From REDI01 sp038123735 (lineage in GTDB: Bacteria; Myxococcota_A; UBA796; GCA-2862545): a DNA stretch of 36,862 nucleotides. Positions 16,974 through 24,390 of the stretch are shown here, in pieces. Position 1 is the first letter of the stretch, and the number at the start of each line of letters is the position of its first letter. The notes under the pieces are model-generated. The model ran no database searches and had not been told where the DNA came from. It saw only the letters and a list, made by a program, of their open reading frames with translations. Both the position numbers and the translations under genes were made by a program. The stretch is from the NCBI GenBank assembly GCA_038123735.1, contig JAYPAP010000021.1, positions 1 through 36,862 on the forward strand, written 5' to 3'.

Positions 16974-18234
16974 AGTCATCCCAGGGGTAGATACCGCCGG
17001 ATGCTGCCCAGCGCTCTCGATCCCAGACCTGCTGCCCTCCGACCCATGTCGCCCGGGGTGGTGGCGCATCGGTGTAGAACAAAATCCAGCTGAGGACCTC
17101 TTCTTTGGACTCTGCCCATGCAGGAACATCGAGGCAGACCATATCGGCCTCTAGGCCAGCCGCGAGGGCTCCGATCGTGGGGTGGCCGATGGCGAGCGCG
17201 CCATCACGCGTCCCCCACCACAACAGCTCTTCGGGGCGCGCTTGGTACCCGGTCGCGAGGGCGTTGTCGTATGCCGCAGAGAGGGCGCGAGGGATCCGGA
17301 AACTCCGTCCGGCAGCGATATCTGAGCCCATGACCATGGAGATACCACGGTCGAGGAGGGCGCTGGTCGGCATGTGTCCACTGCCCAAAAAGGCGTTGGA
17401 GTCTGGGCAGTGAGCGACGCACGCTCCGGCTTCAGCAAAGCGATTCCACTCGGCCTCGTTGAGGTGGATGCAGTGCGCGTAGATGCTCTTTGGATGCAGG
17501 AGTCCGGTTCGGTCGTAGACCTCGAGATAGGGCGCGCCGAACAGTTCTTCGACGGCCTCACACTCGGCGCGATTTTCAGCGAGGTGGGTGCTCACCCAGA
17601 GATCATGGGCGGCGGCCGTCTCCGCAGCGAGACGGAGGCCCCGCTCGGAGCTGGTGATCGCAAACCGTGGGATGACTGCCACTTTTAGCCGATCGCCATG
17701 CCATCGCTCTACGAGGGCGGCCACATCGTCGGCGGAAGCCTCGGGCGCGATCGTGAGCGCTTCGGGTGAACGCTCGTCCATCCATACGGGCCCTGCCACG
17801 CCGCGCAGTCCGCGACGGTCCATGGCGGCAAATAGGGCATCAGCAGCAACGAAGTGACGGCTCGAGTAAATGAACGCGCAGGTGGTCCCGGCGGCTGCGA
17901 GGCTTGCCGTGAAGGCGTGGGCGACGCGCGCGGCATGGGAAGCGTCTGCGAAGCGGCTCTCCTCCGGAAAGGTGCTCTTATCCAGCCACTCGAGGAGCGG
18001 GCCAGATGCGGAGCCGATGATCCGGGTCTGCGGAAAGTGAACATGACCGTCGACAAAGCCGGGAAGGAGGACTCCCGGCCGGAGGTCATGGTCGACGTCT
18101 TGACCCGCGAATGGGCCTACGTGGTCGATGCGACCCTCGGTCACAATCACCACCCCGTCGTCGATCCAACGGACGCTTCGACCCACTGGATCAGCGAGGT
18201 CAGGCGTCAAGATGCGGGCGCGATAAGTCGTCAT
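16966..18234 (-). CDS. guaD: Guanine deaminase (amidohydrolase family)
   Basis: Guanine deaminase converts guanine to xanthine. The 422-residue protein (ATG 18234) shows the zinc site set of the amidohydrolase superfamily: PGFVDGHVHFPQT (His64, His66), THLAEN, AHCIHL and GSDIAAG (catalytic Asp). The substrate loop HCPDSNAFLGSG parallels the HCPNSN motif of guanine deaminases, and PQT after the HxH motif is also typical. A GTG at 18276 would add 14 residues; neither start has a convincing ribosome site. It heads a seven-gene minus-strand operon and is divergent from the IscA-like gene. I am fairly sure of the reaction; another aminohydrolase substrate remains possible. Confidence 0.88.
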   Translation of the reverse strand: MTTYRARILTPDLADPVGRSVRWIDDGVVIVTEGRIDHVGPFAGQDVDHDLRPGVLLPGFVDGHVHFPQTRIIGSASGPLLEWLDKSTFPEESRFADASHAARVAHAFTASLAAAGTTCAFIYSSRHFVAADALFAAMDRRGLRGVAGPVWMDERSPEALTIAPEASADDVAALVERWHGDRLKVAVIPRFAITSSERGLRLAAETAAAHDLWVSTHLAENRAECEAVEELFGAPYLEVYDRTGLLHPKSIYAHCIHLNEAEWNRFAEAGACVAHCPDSNAFLGSGHMPTSALLDRGISMVMGSDIAAGRSFRIPRALSAAYDNALATGYQARPEELLWWGTRDGALAIGHPTIGALAAGLEADMVCLDVPAWAESKEEVLSWILFYTDAPPPRATWVGGQQVWDRERWAASGGIYPWDDYD

Positions 18235-18281
18235 GTGCGTAGCGTGCCGGGGAAGAGTCACCGGGTCAAGGGCCACGACCG

Positions 18282-18310
18282 TTGCCGGGTGCGATACTGG
18301 GGACTAGGTT
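18282..18310 (+). promoter_or_regulatory. Weak putative promoter of the iscA-like gene
   Basis: TTGCCG (18282-18287) and TAGGTT (18305-18310) are 17 bases apart and lie just before the AGGAG ribosome site and ATG 18330. The match is modest in both boxes. It sits in the divergent gap between the guanine deaminase and the iscA-like gene. Confidence 0.35.
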
Positions 18311-18329
18311 GGTCCACTCAGGAGTGAAC

Positions 18330-18692
18330 ATGCAGGCTCAGGTCTCACCATCCTCTTCGAATACGCCCCCCGTCGTGATCCTCACCGACTCTGCGCAAGC
18401 GGAGGTTCGTCGTCTTTTGGCTGCCGATCCGGCGCCCGGAAAGGGCCTCCGACTCGGGATCAAGGGCGGCGGTTGTTCGGGACTGTCGTACCACTTGGAC
18501 TTTACCGGCCATGAAGACGGCGACACTGTGGTCGACTATGGGGATTTTTCGGTATATTTGGACCGAAAGTCCACCATCTATCTCGCCGGCACAACCCTCG
18601 ACCATCAGGGCGGCCTCACGGGGCGCGGGTTCGTGTTCCACAACCCGATGGCGTCCAATACATGCGGTTGCGGCGAGAGCTTCAGCATCTGA
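18330..18692 (+). CDS. A-type Fe-S carrier protein (IscA/ErpA/SufA family)
   Basis: A-type carriers accept clusters from the SUF or ISC scaffold and pass them to target proteins, usually to build [4Fe-4S] centres. The 120-residue protein has the three family cysteines: Cys49 in GGGCSG, and Cys112 and Cys114 in TCGCGESF. The ATG at 18330 follows an AGGAG site (18320-18324); an upstream frame to 18282 is rejected. It is 6 nt from the YgfZ-TPR gene, forming an apparent operon with a functional partner, since IBA57/YgfZ proteins act with A-type carriers. Which of IscA, ErpA or SufA is the true orthologue cannot be decided here. Confidence 0.95.
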   Translation: MQAQVSPSSSNTPPVVILTDSAQAEVRRLLAADPAPGKGLRLGIKGGGCSGLSYHLDFTGHEDGDTVVDYGDFSVYLDRKSTIYLAGTTLDHQGGLTGRGFVFHNPMASNTCGCGESFSI

Positions 18693-18698
18693 GCGAGG

Positions 18699-20393
18699 GT
18701 GACGGTGCAAGCCCTACAACGTACGGCGCGTGAGTTCGGCATCATCAGCCGGATGCAGGGGGCTGGGACCGGGTGGTCCGAGCTGGCGGTGGTGGAGGCG
18801 AAGGGCCCGGACGCGGCAGCATGGCTGCAGAGCCAGACCACCAATGATGTTGAGGCTTTGGCGCTAGGTCAGGGTCACCTCAATGCCCGGGTTTCCAGAA
18901 CTGGGCATGTGATCGCGATCTTTTCGGTTCACCGGGTGGCCGCCCAAACGTACTGGATGGTCTTGCCGGCGGAGAGCGCGGATACGCTCCTTGAGGACTT
19001 GGACCGCTTTTTGTTTGCCGACGATGTCGTGCTCAGTCGTTTGGCGCGCGGCGTGGATGCCATGGGTACCGGACCGGGTCTCGCGGATTTCTGGTCGCCC
19101 TTGGGCGATGTGGAGCCCTTTGGGGTGGTCGCGCATCAGGGCGGATACCTGGTACGAACCGCTTTTTCGGGGGACGATGGCGTTCTTGCGATCGGCTCAG
19201 ATGCGGCGCAGCATGTGATGAACGAATCGGCGCGACTCGGCCTCACCACGGTTGATGAAGGTGGATTTGCTGCTGCGCATGACGGCCTACGCCAGGAGGC
19301 CGGCTTGGTTCGGGTTGCGACAGACATCGATAAGCGGCGTCTTCTCCCCGAAACCGGACTGGAGCAAGTCACAGTCAGCTATACCAAAGGTTGCTATCTA
19401 GGTCAGGAAGTCATCGCCCGTGTGCGCACCTATGGCTCCGTCCCGTCCGCACTTCGGGCGTTGGTTCTCGATGCTGCCGACCTCGAGTCATTTCCCAAAA
19501 CGGGTGATCCAGTGCTGTCGGAGGACGGCACAAAGCTTGGGGTCTTCGCGACATGGCATCGCTCAAGTATGACCAATACACCTGTGCTTCTCGCTTTTTT
19601 GGGGCGGGCGCACCGAACGCCGGGCGCGCGTCATGTCGTGCGGATTGGTGGGGGCTTTCACGAGGCGCGGGTCGCACTATTGCCGCTTCACGCAGCCAAC
19701 GATCGCGCTGCGCGGGTCGACCAAGCCTATGATGCGGGGGTGCGTGCGTTTGCGGAGGGTCGCGTGGAAGACGCTATCTCCAGCCTTGAACGGGCGTTGA
19801 GCCTCGACTCAAGTCATGCCGATTCTTATGAAGCCATCGGCGTGATTCTGGCACGTACCGAGCGCTACCACGAAGCGATCGATGTGTTCCGGCGCTTGGA
19901 GGAGGTGGCCCCTCATGAAGCGTTGGTCAATACAAACCTATCTATCTATTATATGAAGCTCGGGGACAAGGAGACGGCGGAGGCGCAAGTGGCCCTCGCC
20001 GCTCGGAAGTCCATGTCGGCCTCTTCGGGTAAATCTGCGGCAGAAGTTGCGGAAGAGGCGGATGAGGCGCGGCTGGCGGACGCGCGGCGAAAGTCGAAGA
20101 TGTTTCGGCAAGTCCTGGACTTTGACCCAGAAGATCCCATCGCCCTCTTTGGGCTTGGAACAGCGCTTTCGGTGCTTGGTCAGTGGGAGGAGGCGGTACC
20201 GGTCCTCGAGCAAGCCAGCATTGCGGATGGCAAGAACGCGGCGGTCTTCCTCGCATGGGGCAAGGCCCTGGAACGGCTGGGTCGGGCCCCGGAAGCGGTC
20301 ACGGTGTATCGCCAAGGCATGGAAGTGGCCTCCAAGCGCGGGGACTTGATGCCGCTGCGCGAGATGGAGGCCCGGGTATTGCTCCTCGGGTGA
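18699..20393 (+). CDS. YgfZ/IBA57-type folate-binding protein fused to TPR repeats
   Basis: The first 320 or so of 564 residues form a GcvT-like folate-binding YgfZ/IBA57 domain with the signature KGCYLGQEVIARVRTYG (Lys230, Cys232). These proteins use tetrahydrofolate and help A-type carriers mature [4Fe-4S] enzymes. Residues from about 345 to the end hold tetratricopeptide repeats (for example AYDAGVRAFAEGRVEDAIS and ALFGLGTALSVLGQWEEAV), with an Ala/Glu/Arg-rich charged helix between two repeat blocks. Typical YgfZ proteins are about 300-350 residues and end before any TPR. The start is a GTG at 18699, 6 nt after the iscA-like stop; no internal stop separates the two halves, so this is a true fusion in the sequence. 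Confidence 0.92.
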   Translation: MTVQALQRTAREFGIISRMQGAGTGWSELAVVEAKGPDAAAWLQSQTTNDVEALALGQGHLNARVSRTGHVIAIFSVHRVAAQTYWMVLPAESADTLLEDLDRFLFADDVVLSRLARGVDAMGTGPGLADFWSPLGDVEPFGVVAHQGGYLVRTAFSGDDGVLAIGSDAAQHVMNESARLGLTTVDEGGFAAAHDGLRQEAGLVRVATDIDKRRLLPETGLEQVTVSYTKGCYLGQEVIARVRTYGSVPSALRALVLDAADLESFPKTGDPVLSEDGTKLGVFATWHRSSMTNTPVLLAFLGRAHRTPGARHVVRIGGGFHEARVALLPLHAANDRAARVDQAYDAGVRAFAEGRVEDAISSLERALSLDSSHADSYEAIGVILARTERYHEAIDVFRRLEEVAPHEALVNTNLSIYYMKLGDKETAEAQVALAARKSMSASSGKSAAEVAEEADEARLADARRKSKMFRQVLDFDPEDPIALFGLGTALSVLGQWEEAVPVLEQASIADGKNAAVFLAWGKALERLGRAPEAVTVYRQGMEVASKRGDLMPLREMEARVLLLG

Positions 20394-20499
20394 CGAGAGA
20401 CGGCTGCCATAGGAGTCGCGGCGCAGCATACCGAGGTGTCATCAAGAGGACTGGTCGATGCTGGCGATCGCGACTAGGCTTGTCAGCCAGGAGGCGGCG

Positions 20500-21288
20500 A
20501 TGTGGGACCGAGTGGAGCAAGCGGTAGATGATCTCAGGCCATTGATTCGGTCTGTCGGCGTGGATGCGGAGGTCGTCGATGTGATCGACCGCATCGTGAC
20601 GCTCCAATTGAAGCGAACCGATGAAGACAGCAATCCAGACCTCACGCGGCTTCGGAGTTTTCTCGCCCAGGAGCTGCAGAGTGAAGTCACCGATATTCGA
20701 GAGGTCAAGTTTGAGGGGGCGTTAGCGCCTGTTGAGGTGGCCAGCTCTCTCGTGTTCGACGTGGACGAGCCAACGGAGGCCGACGAGACGGCGGTTCTCA
20801 CCTTCGATCGTCCGATGGCGCCGCCAGCCACCACCGTGTACGATAATCTTGAAGTGGCGGCGGATCGGCCAGAAATCCTCGCTATCCTCCGTGTGCCCGG
20901 TGTAGTGTCGGTGGTTGGACGAGGTGAGCGACTGATCGTGGCCCGGTCAGGAGATGCGGAGTGGTCGGGCCTATTGTCGGCGATCGATGCCGCGGTGCGT
21001 CAGGCGCGCGCCGGCGAGCCGGGCGGTATCCATGCGCGCGTGCAGGAGATCCTCGAGCGAGACGTCAATCCATCCCTGGCGGCCCACGGAGGATATATCG
21101 AGCTTCTCGAGGTCAAAGACGCCGATTTGTACATCCATATGGGAGGCGGATGCCAGGGCTGTGCGCAGTCGCAAGCTACCCTGCGGCAGGGGGTCGAGAG
21201 CCAGCTCCGGGCAGCCGTGCCGGAGATCGGTACGATCTTCGATACCACGGACCATGCTGCAGGCACGAACCCCTATTACCGGGGTTAG
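20500..21288 (+). CDS. NfuA-like Fe-S protein with degenerate extra NifU domain
   Basis: The 262-residue protein ends in a canonical NifU/Nfu C-terminal domain (about 181-245) with the cluster-binding CxxC in GGGCQGCAQSQATLRQGVE (Cys218, Cys221). Nfu proteins carry [4Fe-4S] clusters to target enzymes. Residues 1-73 read like a second Nfu domain that has lost the CxxC. Residues 113-170 (YDNLEVAADRPEILAILRVP onward) resemble the Nfu N-terminal domain. The start ATG 20500 has AGGAGG (20489-20494) before it; an upstream ATG at 20458 lacks one. It follows the YgfZ-TPR gene by 106 bases. The stop overlaps the convergent HEAT gene. Confidence 0.9.
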   Translation: MWDRVEQAVDDLRPLIRSVGVDAEVVDVIDRIVTLQLKRTDEDSNPDLTRLRSFLAQELQSEVTDIREVKFEGALAPVEVASSLVFDVDEPTEADETAVLTFDRPMAPPATTVYDNLEVAADRPEILAILRVPGVVSVVGRGERLIVARSGDAEWSGLLSAIDAAVRQARAGEPGGIHARVQEILERDVNPSLAAHGGYIELLEVKDADLYIHMGGGCQGCAQSQATLRQGVESQLRAAVPEIGTIFDTTDHAAGTNPYYRG

Positions 21289-22277
21289 TTCGCTAGCATT
21301 TGGCGGGCGGCGCGCTGGACTCGCTGGTCGGGATCGCTTGCGAGGCGGCGCGCAGCATCGGTGGCTGCGCTCGGGTCAAGACGGCCCAAGGCGCGTAGCG
21401 CTTGCAGGCGTACCGCTGCATCTCGGTCGGTGATTCGGGCAAAGACGACGGCGCGCTCTGCCTCACCGCCCCAAACTCCAAGCGCGCGTACCGCCATGCT
21501 CCGAACGGTGGGCGAGGGGTCAAGCACCGCGCTCCGGAAGTCAGCGAGGCGCTCTTGTGCGCGCGGATGACGCCCAAGGGTGGAGACCGCCACTTCCCTG
21601 ACCCCGATATCGATGTCCAGGAAAGCACCTGCGAGGAGGACTTGAGCCCAGGGTTCAGGATGGCGATGGAGGGCGCCGAGGGCGGCCCGACGAATGGCTG
21701 GGTCGGGGTGTGCGACGAGGGGCTCTGCCCATTGAGCATCCCGGGTGACCACGACGGCTGCAAAGGCGTAGGCGGGGGCATCGGCCCGCGCACCGTGGAG
21801 TGCACGGTCGGCGTATAGCGGGGCGGCTTCCGGTCTCATTGGGGCATCCGCGAGTCGGGCAGAGCCATTGCGGGTGCGGGTCACGAGGGCAGAGTCCACC
21901 TTGCGAGCCAGCGCGGGGTGCGTCTGCGTACGCTGCCCGGCGGCGGGCTGAAGCGTGGTGAGGACGCCGAGCAATGTGCACGGCGCGAAGTGCAGGAGGA
22001 GCTTGGCATGAAGCTCGGCCAGATTGCGGCGCTCGGCACTATAGAAGAGGTGCTTTCGGGCACGCGGCACACCGCCTATCTGTTCCNNNNNNNNNNGCGC
22101 GGGGTGCGACTGCGTACGCTGCCAGGCTGCGTGCTGAACGGGATTGGCGATTACTTCCGCAGGGGGAGAACCGTCGACGACTTGTGGTGTAATCGGGCTT
22201 CTCGACGAGGAATCATCTGCTGCGGAAGCCATGGTGAGCGCGCAGGCGGCCCAGAGGATCATTGCGGTGCGCATCAT
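21285..22277 (-). CDS. Secreted HEAT-repeat protein, interrupted by an assembly gap and probable mis-join
   Basis: The ends belong to one gene: an N-terminal signal peptide (MMRTAMILWAACALTMASA) and a C-terminal array of HEAT/PBS-lyase-type repeats (for example PSPTVRSMAVRALGVWG and RDAAVRLQALRALGRLDPSA) that would serve as a protein-binding scaffold in the envelope. The middle is not trustworthy. Near-identical 42-base blocks at 21911-21952 and 22097-22138 flank a Nudix gene piece and 10 Ns. Merging the blocks, which are 186 bases (62 codons) apart, gives an in-frame protein of about 268 residues that reads AAWQRTQSHPALARKVD. The start overlaps the stop of the arginine deiminase gene, so the gene ends that operon. 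Confidence 0.75.
   Translation of the reverse strand: MMRTAMILWAACALTMASAADDSSSRSPITPQVVDGSPPAEVIANPVQHAAWQRTQSHPAXXXXEQIGGVPRARKHLFYSAERRNLAELHAKLLLHFAPCTLLGVLTTLQPAAGQRTQTHPALARKVDSALVTRTRNGSARLADAPMRPEAAPLYADRALHGARADAPAYAFAAVVVTRDAQWAEPLVAHPDPAIRRAALGALHRHPEPWAQVLLAGAFLDIDIGVREVAVSTLGRHPRAQERLADFRSAVLDPSPTVRSMAVRALGVWGGEAERAVVFARITDRDAAVRLQALRALGRLDPSAATDAARRLASDPDQRVQRAARQMLAN
21911..21952 (+). repeat. Left copy of a 42-base near-identical block
   Basis: This block matches 22097-22138 with about four mismatches. In the minus frame both copies encode nearly the same HEAT-protein residues (AAxQRTQxHPA). In the plus frame the left copy runs into the Nudix box. This suggests that an assembler joined two different loci through this short similarity. 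Confidence 0.8.
21918..22086 (+). pseudogene. Nudix hydrolase fragment, truncated by the N gap
   Basis: The plus strand encodes about 56 residues containing a complete Nudix box, Gx5Ex7REUxEExGU, seen as GGLKRGEDAEQCARREVQEE followed by LGM (about 21942-22010). Nudix enzymes hydrolyse nucleoside diphosphates linked to other groups. The fragment has no proper start, since its left edge fuses into HEAT-gene sequence, and it stops at the Ns (22087). I see no sign of decay, so it is probably a piece of an intact gene from elsewhere, placed here by mis-assembly, rather than a true pseudogene. Confidence 0.7.
22087..22096. other. Assembly gap (10 Ns)
   Basis: Ten undetermined bases mark a scaffold or gap-fill junction inside the HEAT-repeat gene. 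The true length of missing or excess sequence cannot be known from the window. Confidence 0.99.
22097..22138 (+). repeat. Right copy of the 42-base near-identical block
   Basis: This copy adjoins the N gap and continues into the signal-peptide end of the HEAT gene on the minus strand. See the left copy at 21911-21952. Confidence 0.8.
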
Positions 22278-23902
22278 TGTGCCTCCATCCAGGCGCTGAG
22301 ATCAGTGGTTGAGAGCGCAGCATTGCGTTCTTGGTTGGTCGCACAGTGCACTTCGCCTGCCCCCATGTGGTACACGCTCCAGTCGTCGACGAAGATGGGT
22401 TCAACACCGTCGGGCATCAACTCCGTCCAGGCGACCAGGAAGGGGTCATCTGTTTGTGGGGCACCGTCGGGGCGCAGGAAGGGGTCGGCGAGGATCGCGG
22501 TCCCGCCTTCGCCAGTCTCATCGGTAATCATCAGTAGGTTGACCGAGCCTGGGATGACGGCGAGTGCGCCGCAAACGCCGAACTGGTCGGCTTCCTCCTC
22601 GAAGAACGCCGGTACCCGCACGATCTCGTCTGCGGTCAAGTCGAGCTCCTCGGTGAAGGTGGTGAGGATGGGCTCGATGTAGTCCTGCTGCAGGTCCTCA
22701 TTATATGCGATCAGCGCATTATCATTGATATAGCTACCGATTGTGGGACGGTTGTGGCCGCGGAAGCCCCGAAGGCCGTGGCGGCCGATCGAGAACGACT
22801 CCGGCTTAGTCTTGAGGGTCTCCAAGCCGAGTCCAGTATCGGCGATGAGGAAGCGGAAACCTCGTGGTGCCGTAGGGTCGGGTAAGAAGGAGGTGACCTC
22901 GTCGATGTGCCCGACACACAGCCAGCTCGTGTCCACCCAAAATGGCTCTTGATCGCCGAGACTTGCGAGGAAGTCCCGCACGGCGACTTGGGGACCAAGC
23001 TCGTATCCTCCCGTGGCTCGCCCGTCCCAGCCGTAATACATCCGGCCGAGCGGGTACTCAACCCCGTTGGCCGAAATAGGTGGCGAAACCTCAAGATTTC
23101 CGAAGGCGTCGAAGGTGGTAGCCCCGCCGGGATCGCCATGGACTTGAATAGACATCCCGGGCCGAATTTGGGTCTCTGGGAACGGGTCGAGGCCCCCGTC
23201 GCCATTACCGTTGCGGATACTATCTAAGATGAAGCGGTTTTCTCCATCGGGAGACCACATGTTGAACCACTCCGGTTCGTCTTGCATCCAGGGGTCGTCA
23301 CCGACGGTCCCGCCGGGAACGACAGTGAGTTTATCGCCCAGTGCAGCCTGCATATCGGCGATCATGTCCGCATTGGAATACCCTGGATAGTCCAGCCCAA
23401 CCACGAAGACCTGCTCGGTGGGCAGGAGGTGGTGGCCCATGGTGGGCGGAGAGCCGACGAGGGGGACTTCGACGTATTCTCCAGATTTATCATCGGTAAT
23501 GATCAGAGAGCCAAGGTCTCCCCAGCTCTCTGCTTCGATGTTGATATCGACCGTGTCGCCCTTCGAGCGGGTGGGGAGGGTCCATGTTGCGGGCAGGCGG
23601 GGTCCGAGCACCACCCGTCCGTTGTGGGAGATGCGAACCTGGTCATTGGTGCGTGCAAGGCTGATCGTGGTGGCCCTGCGCTTATTGGCCAATGACACGG
23701 TGGCGAGATCATCCTCACCTTCGACCTGAAGTGGGGTCTCCCAATCGATGGTGCCGTCTTCATTATCGTCGTCGATGTTAGGGATGAGTAGGATCATCGG
23801 TGGGGTGTCGGCATCGGGGGTTCCGGACCAACCCACCAGGATGTCGCTCTTGCATCCCACGGAAATAAGGCCGAGCATCACGGCCCAGGTACATCGCATC
23901 AT
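22274..23902 (-). CDS. Protein-arginine deiminase (PAD) family lipoprotein
   Basis: PADs convert peptidyl-arginine to citrulline. The 542-residue protein has a lipoprotein signal (GLISVGC, Cys17). It keeps the catalytic set of the animal-type PAD C-terminal domain: Asp208 in DDPWMQDEPE, His332 and Asp334 in CVGHIDEV, and the nucleophile Cys520 in YHMGAGEVHCATN. ILADPFLRPDG and PGSVNLLMITDE also match that domain. The 190 or so N-terminal residues look like beta-sandwich modules (Asp-rich NIDDDNEDGTIDW, typical of Ca-binding loops). ATG 23902 follows GGAGG. It lies in an operon after an Ig-like lipoprotein and overlaps the HEAT gene start. Calcium dependence and envelope location are inferred. 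Confidence 0.9.
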   Translation of the reverse strand: MMRCTWAVMLGLISVGCKSDILVGWSGTPDADTPPMILLIPNIDDDNEDGTIDWETPLQVEGEDDLATVSLANKRRATTISLARTNDQVRISHNGRVVLGPRLPATWTLPTRSKGDTVDINIEAESWGDLGSLIITDDKSGEYVEVPLVGSPPTMGHHLLPTEQVFVVGLDYPGYSNADMIADMQAALGDKLTVVPGGTVGDDPWMQDEPEWFNMWSPDGENRFILDSIRNGNGDGGLDPFPETQIRPGMSIQVHGDPGGATTFDAFGNLEVSPPISANGVEYPLGRMYYGWDGRATGGYELGPQVAVRDFLASLGDQEPFWVDTSWLCVGHIDEVTSFLPDPTAPRGFRFLIADTGLGLETLKTKPESFSIGRHGLRGFRGHNRPTIGSYINDNALIAYNEDLQQDYIEPILTTFTEELDLTADEIVRVPAFFEEEADQFGVCGALAVIPGSVNLLMITDETGEGGTAILADPFLRPDGAPQTDDPFLVAWTELMPDGVEPIFVDDWSVYHMGAGEVHCATNQERNAALSTTDLSAWMEAQ

Positions 23903-23966
23903 TGACCTCCGGCCGTCATCATAATGGAGGACGGGACGGTTGTCTCATATTCCACAGGTAATCACT

Positions 23967-24386
23967 CTATTCTGACGCTTGTCCTCGGATGCGCAAGATG
24001 ACGCCACCGGCCCACTCATCATTGCTTTGAACCACGAGGCGATCTTCATGAGAGCCGGCGTTAGTAGGCTCATATGTGACGTCCAACGTGAAGGGGTCGT
24101 AGGGGTTCAAGGTCACGGCTGGGTTGGCGCCGGGTGCGTTAGCGAGGCTGAACATGCCAGAGGTGGGGTCCCTCCAACGGAGGCTGACGATGAGCGGCTG
24201 TTGGCACCGGGCTTCCATCTGGATGCCAAGGGGGGTGGCCTGCCCGACACGTCCGGTGACGTCATACGTGTCCGCATTCGTCCACAAGGCGCAGCCTTCG
24301 GGCAGATCGGAGTCGGTGGGCTCGGTCTCGCCAGCGCATCCCGTGAAGCCGACCAGGGCTGGAATGAGGATTCGTAAGTAATGCAT
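23967..24386 (-). CDS. Small lipoprotein with Ig-like (ASPM-SPD-2-Hydin type) domain
   Basis: From ATG 24386 this 139-residue protein has a lipoprotein signal (MHYLRILIPALVGFTGC, Cys17). It then has a single beta-sandwich domain whose end, NPYDPFTLDVTYEPTNAGSH then LVVQSNDEWAGGVILRIRG, is typical of choice-of-anchor D / ASPM-SPD-2-Hydin domains. Such domains are adhesive or scaffolding modules common on delta-proteobacterial envelopes. A frame extension to 24449 overlaps the esterase gene and is rejected. It starts 4 nt after the esterase stop and ends 64 nt before the PAD gene, so it belongs to that operon. Its exact role is unknown. Confidence 0.8.
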   Translation of the reverse strand: MHYLRILIPALVGFTGCAGETEPTDSDLPEGCALWTNADTYDVTGRVGQATPLGIQMEARCQQPLIVSLRWRDPTSGMFSLANAPGANPAVTLNPYDPFTLDVTYEPTNAGSHEDRLVVQSNDEWAGGVILRIRGQASE

Positions 24387-24390
24387 TGCG

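Noticed and set aside
21285..22277. HEAT gene as written being a genuine 330-residue protein
   Set aside because: The central segment back-translates a perfect Nudix box on the other strand, next to Ns and between near-identical blocks, so the intact reading is very unlikely.
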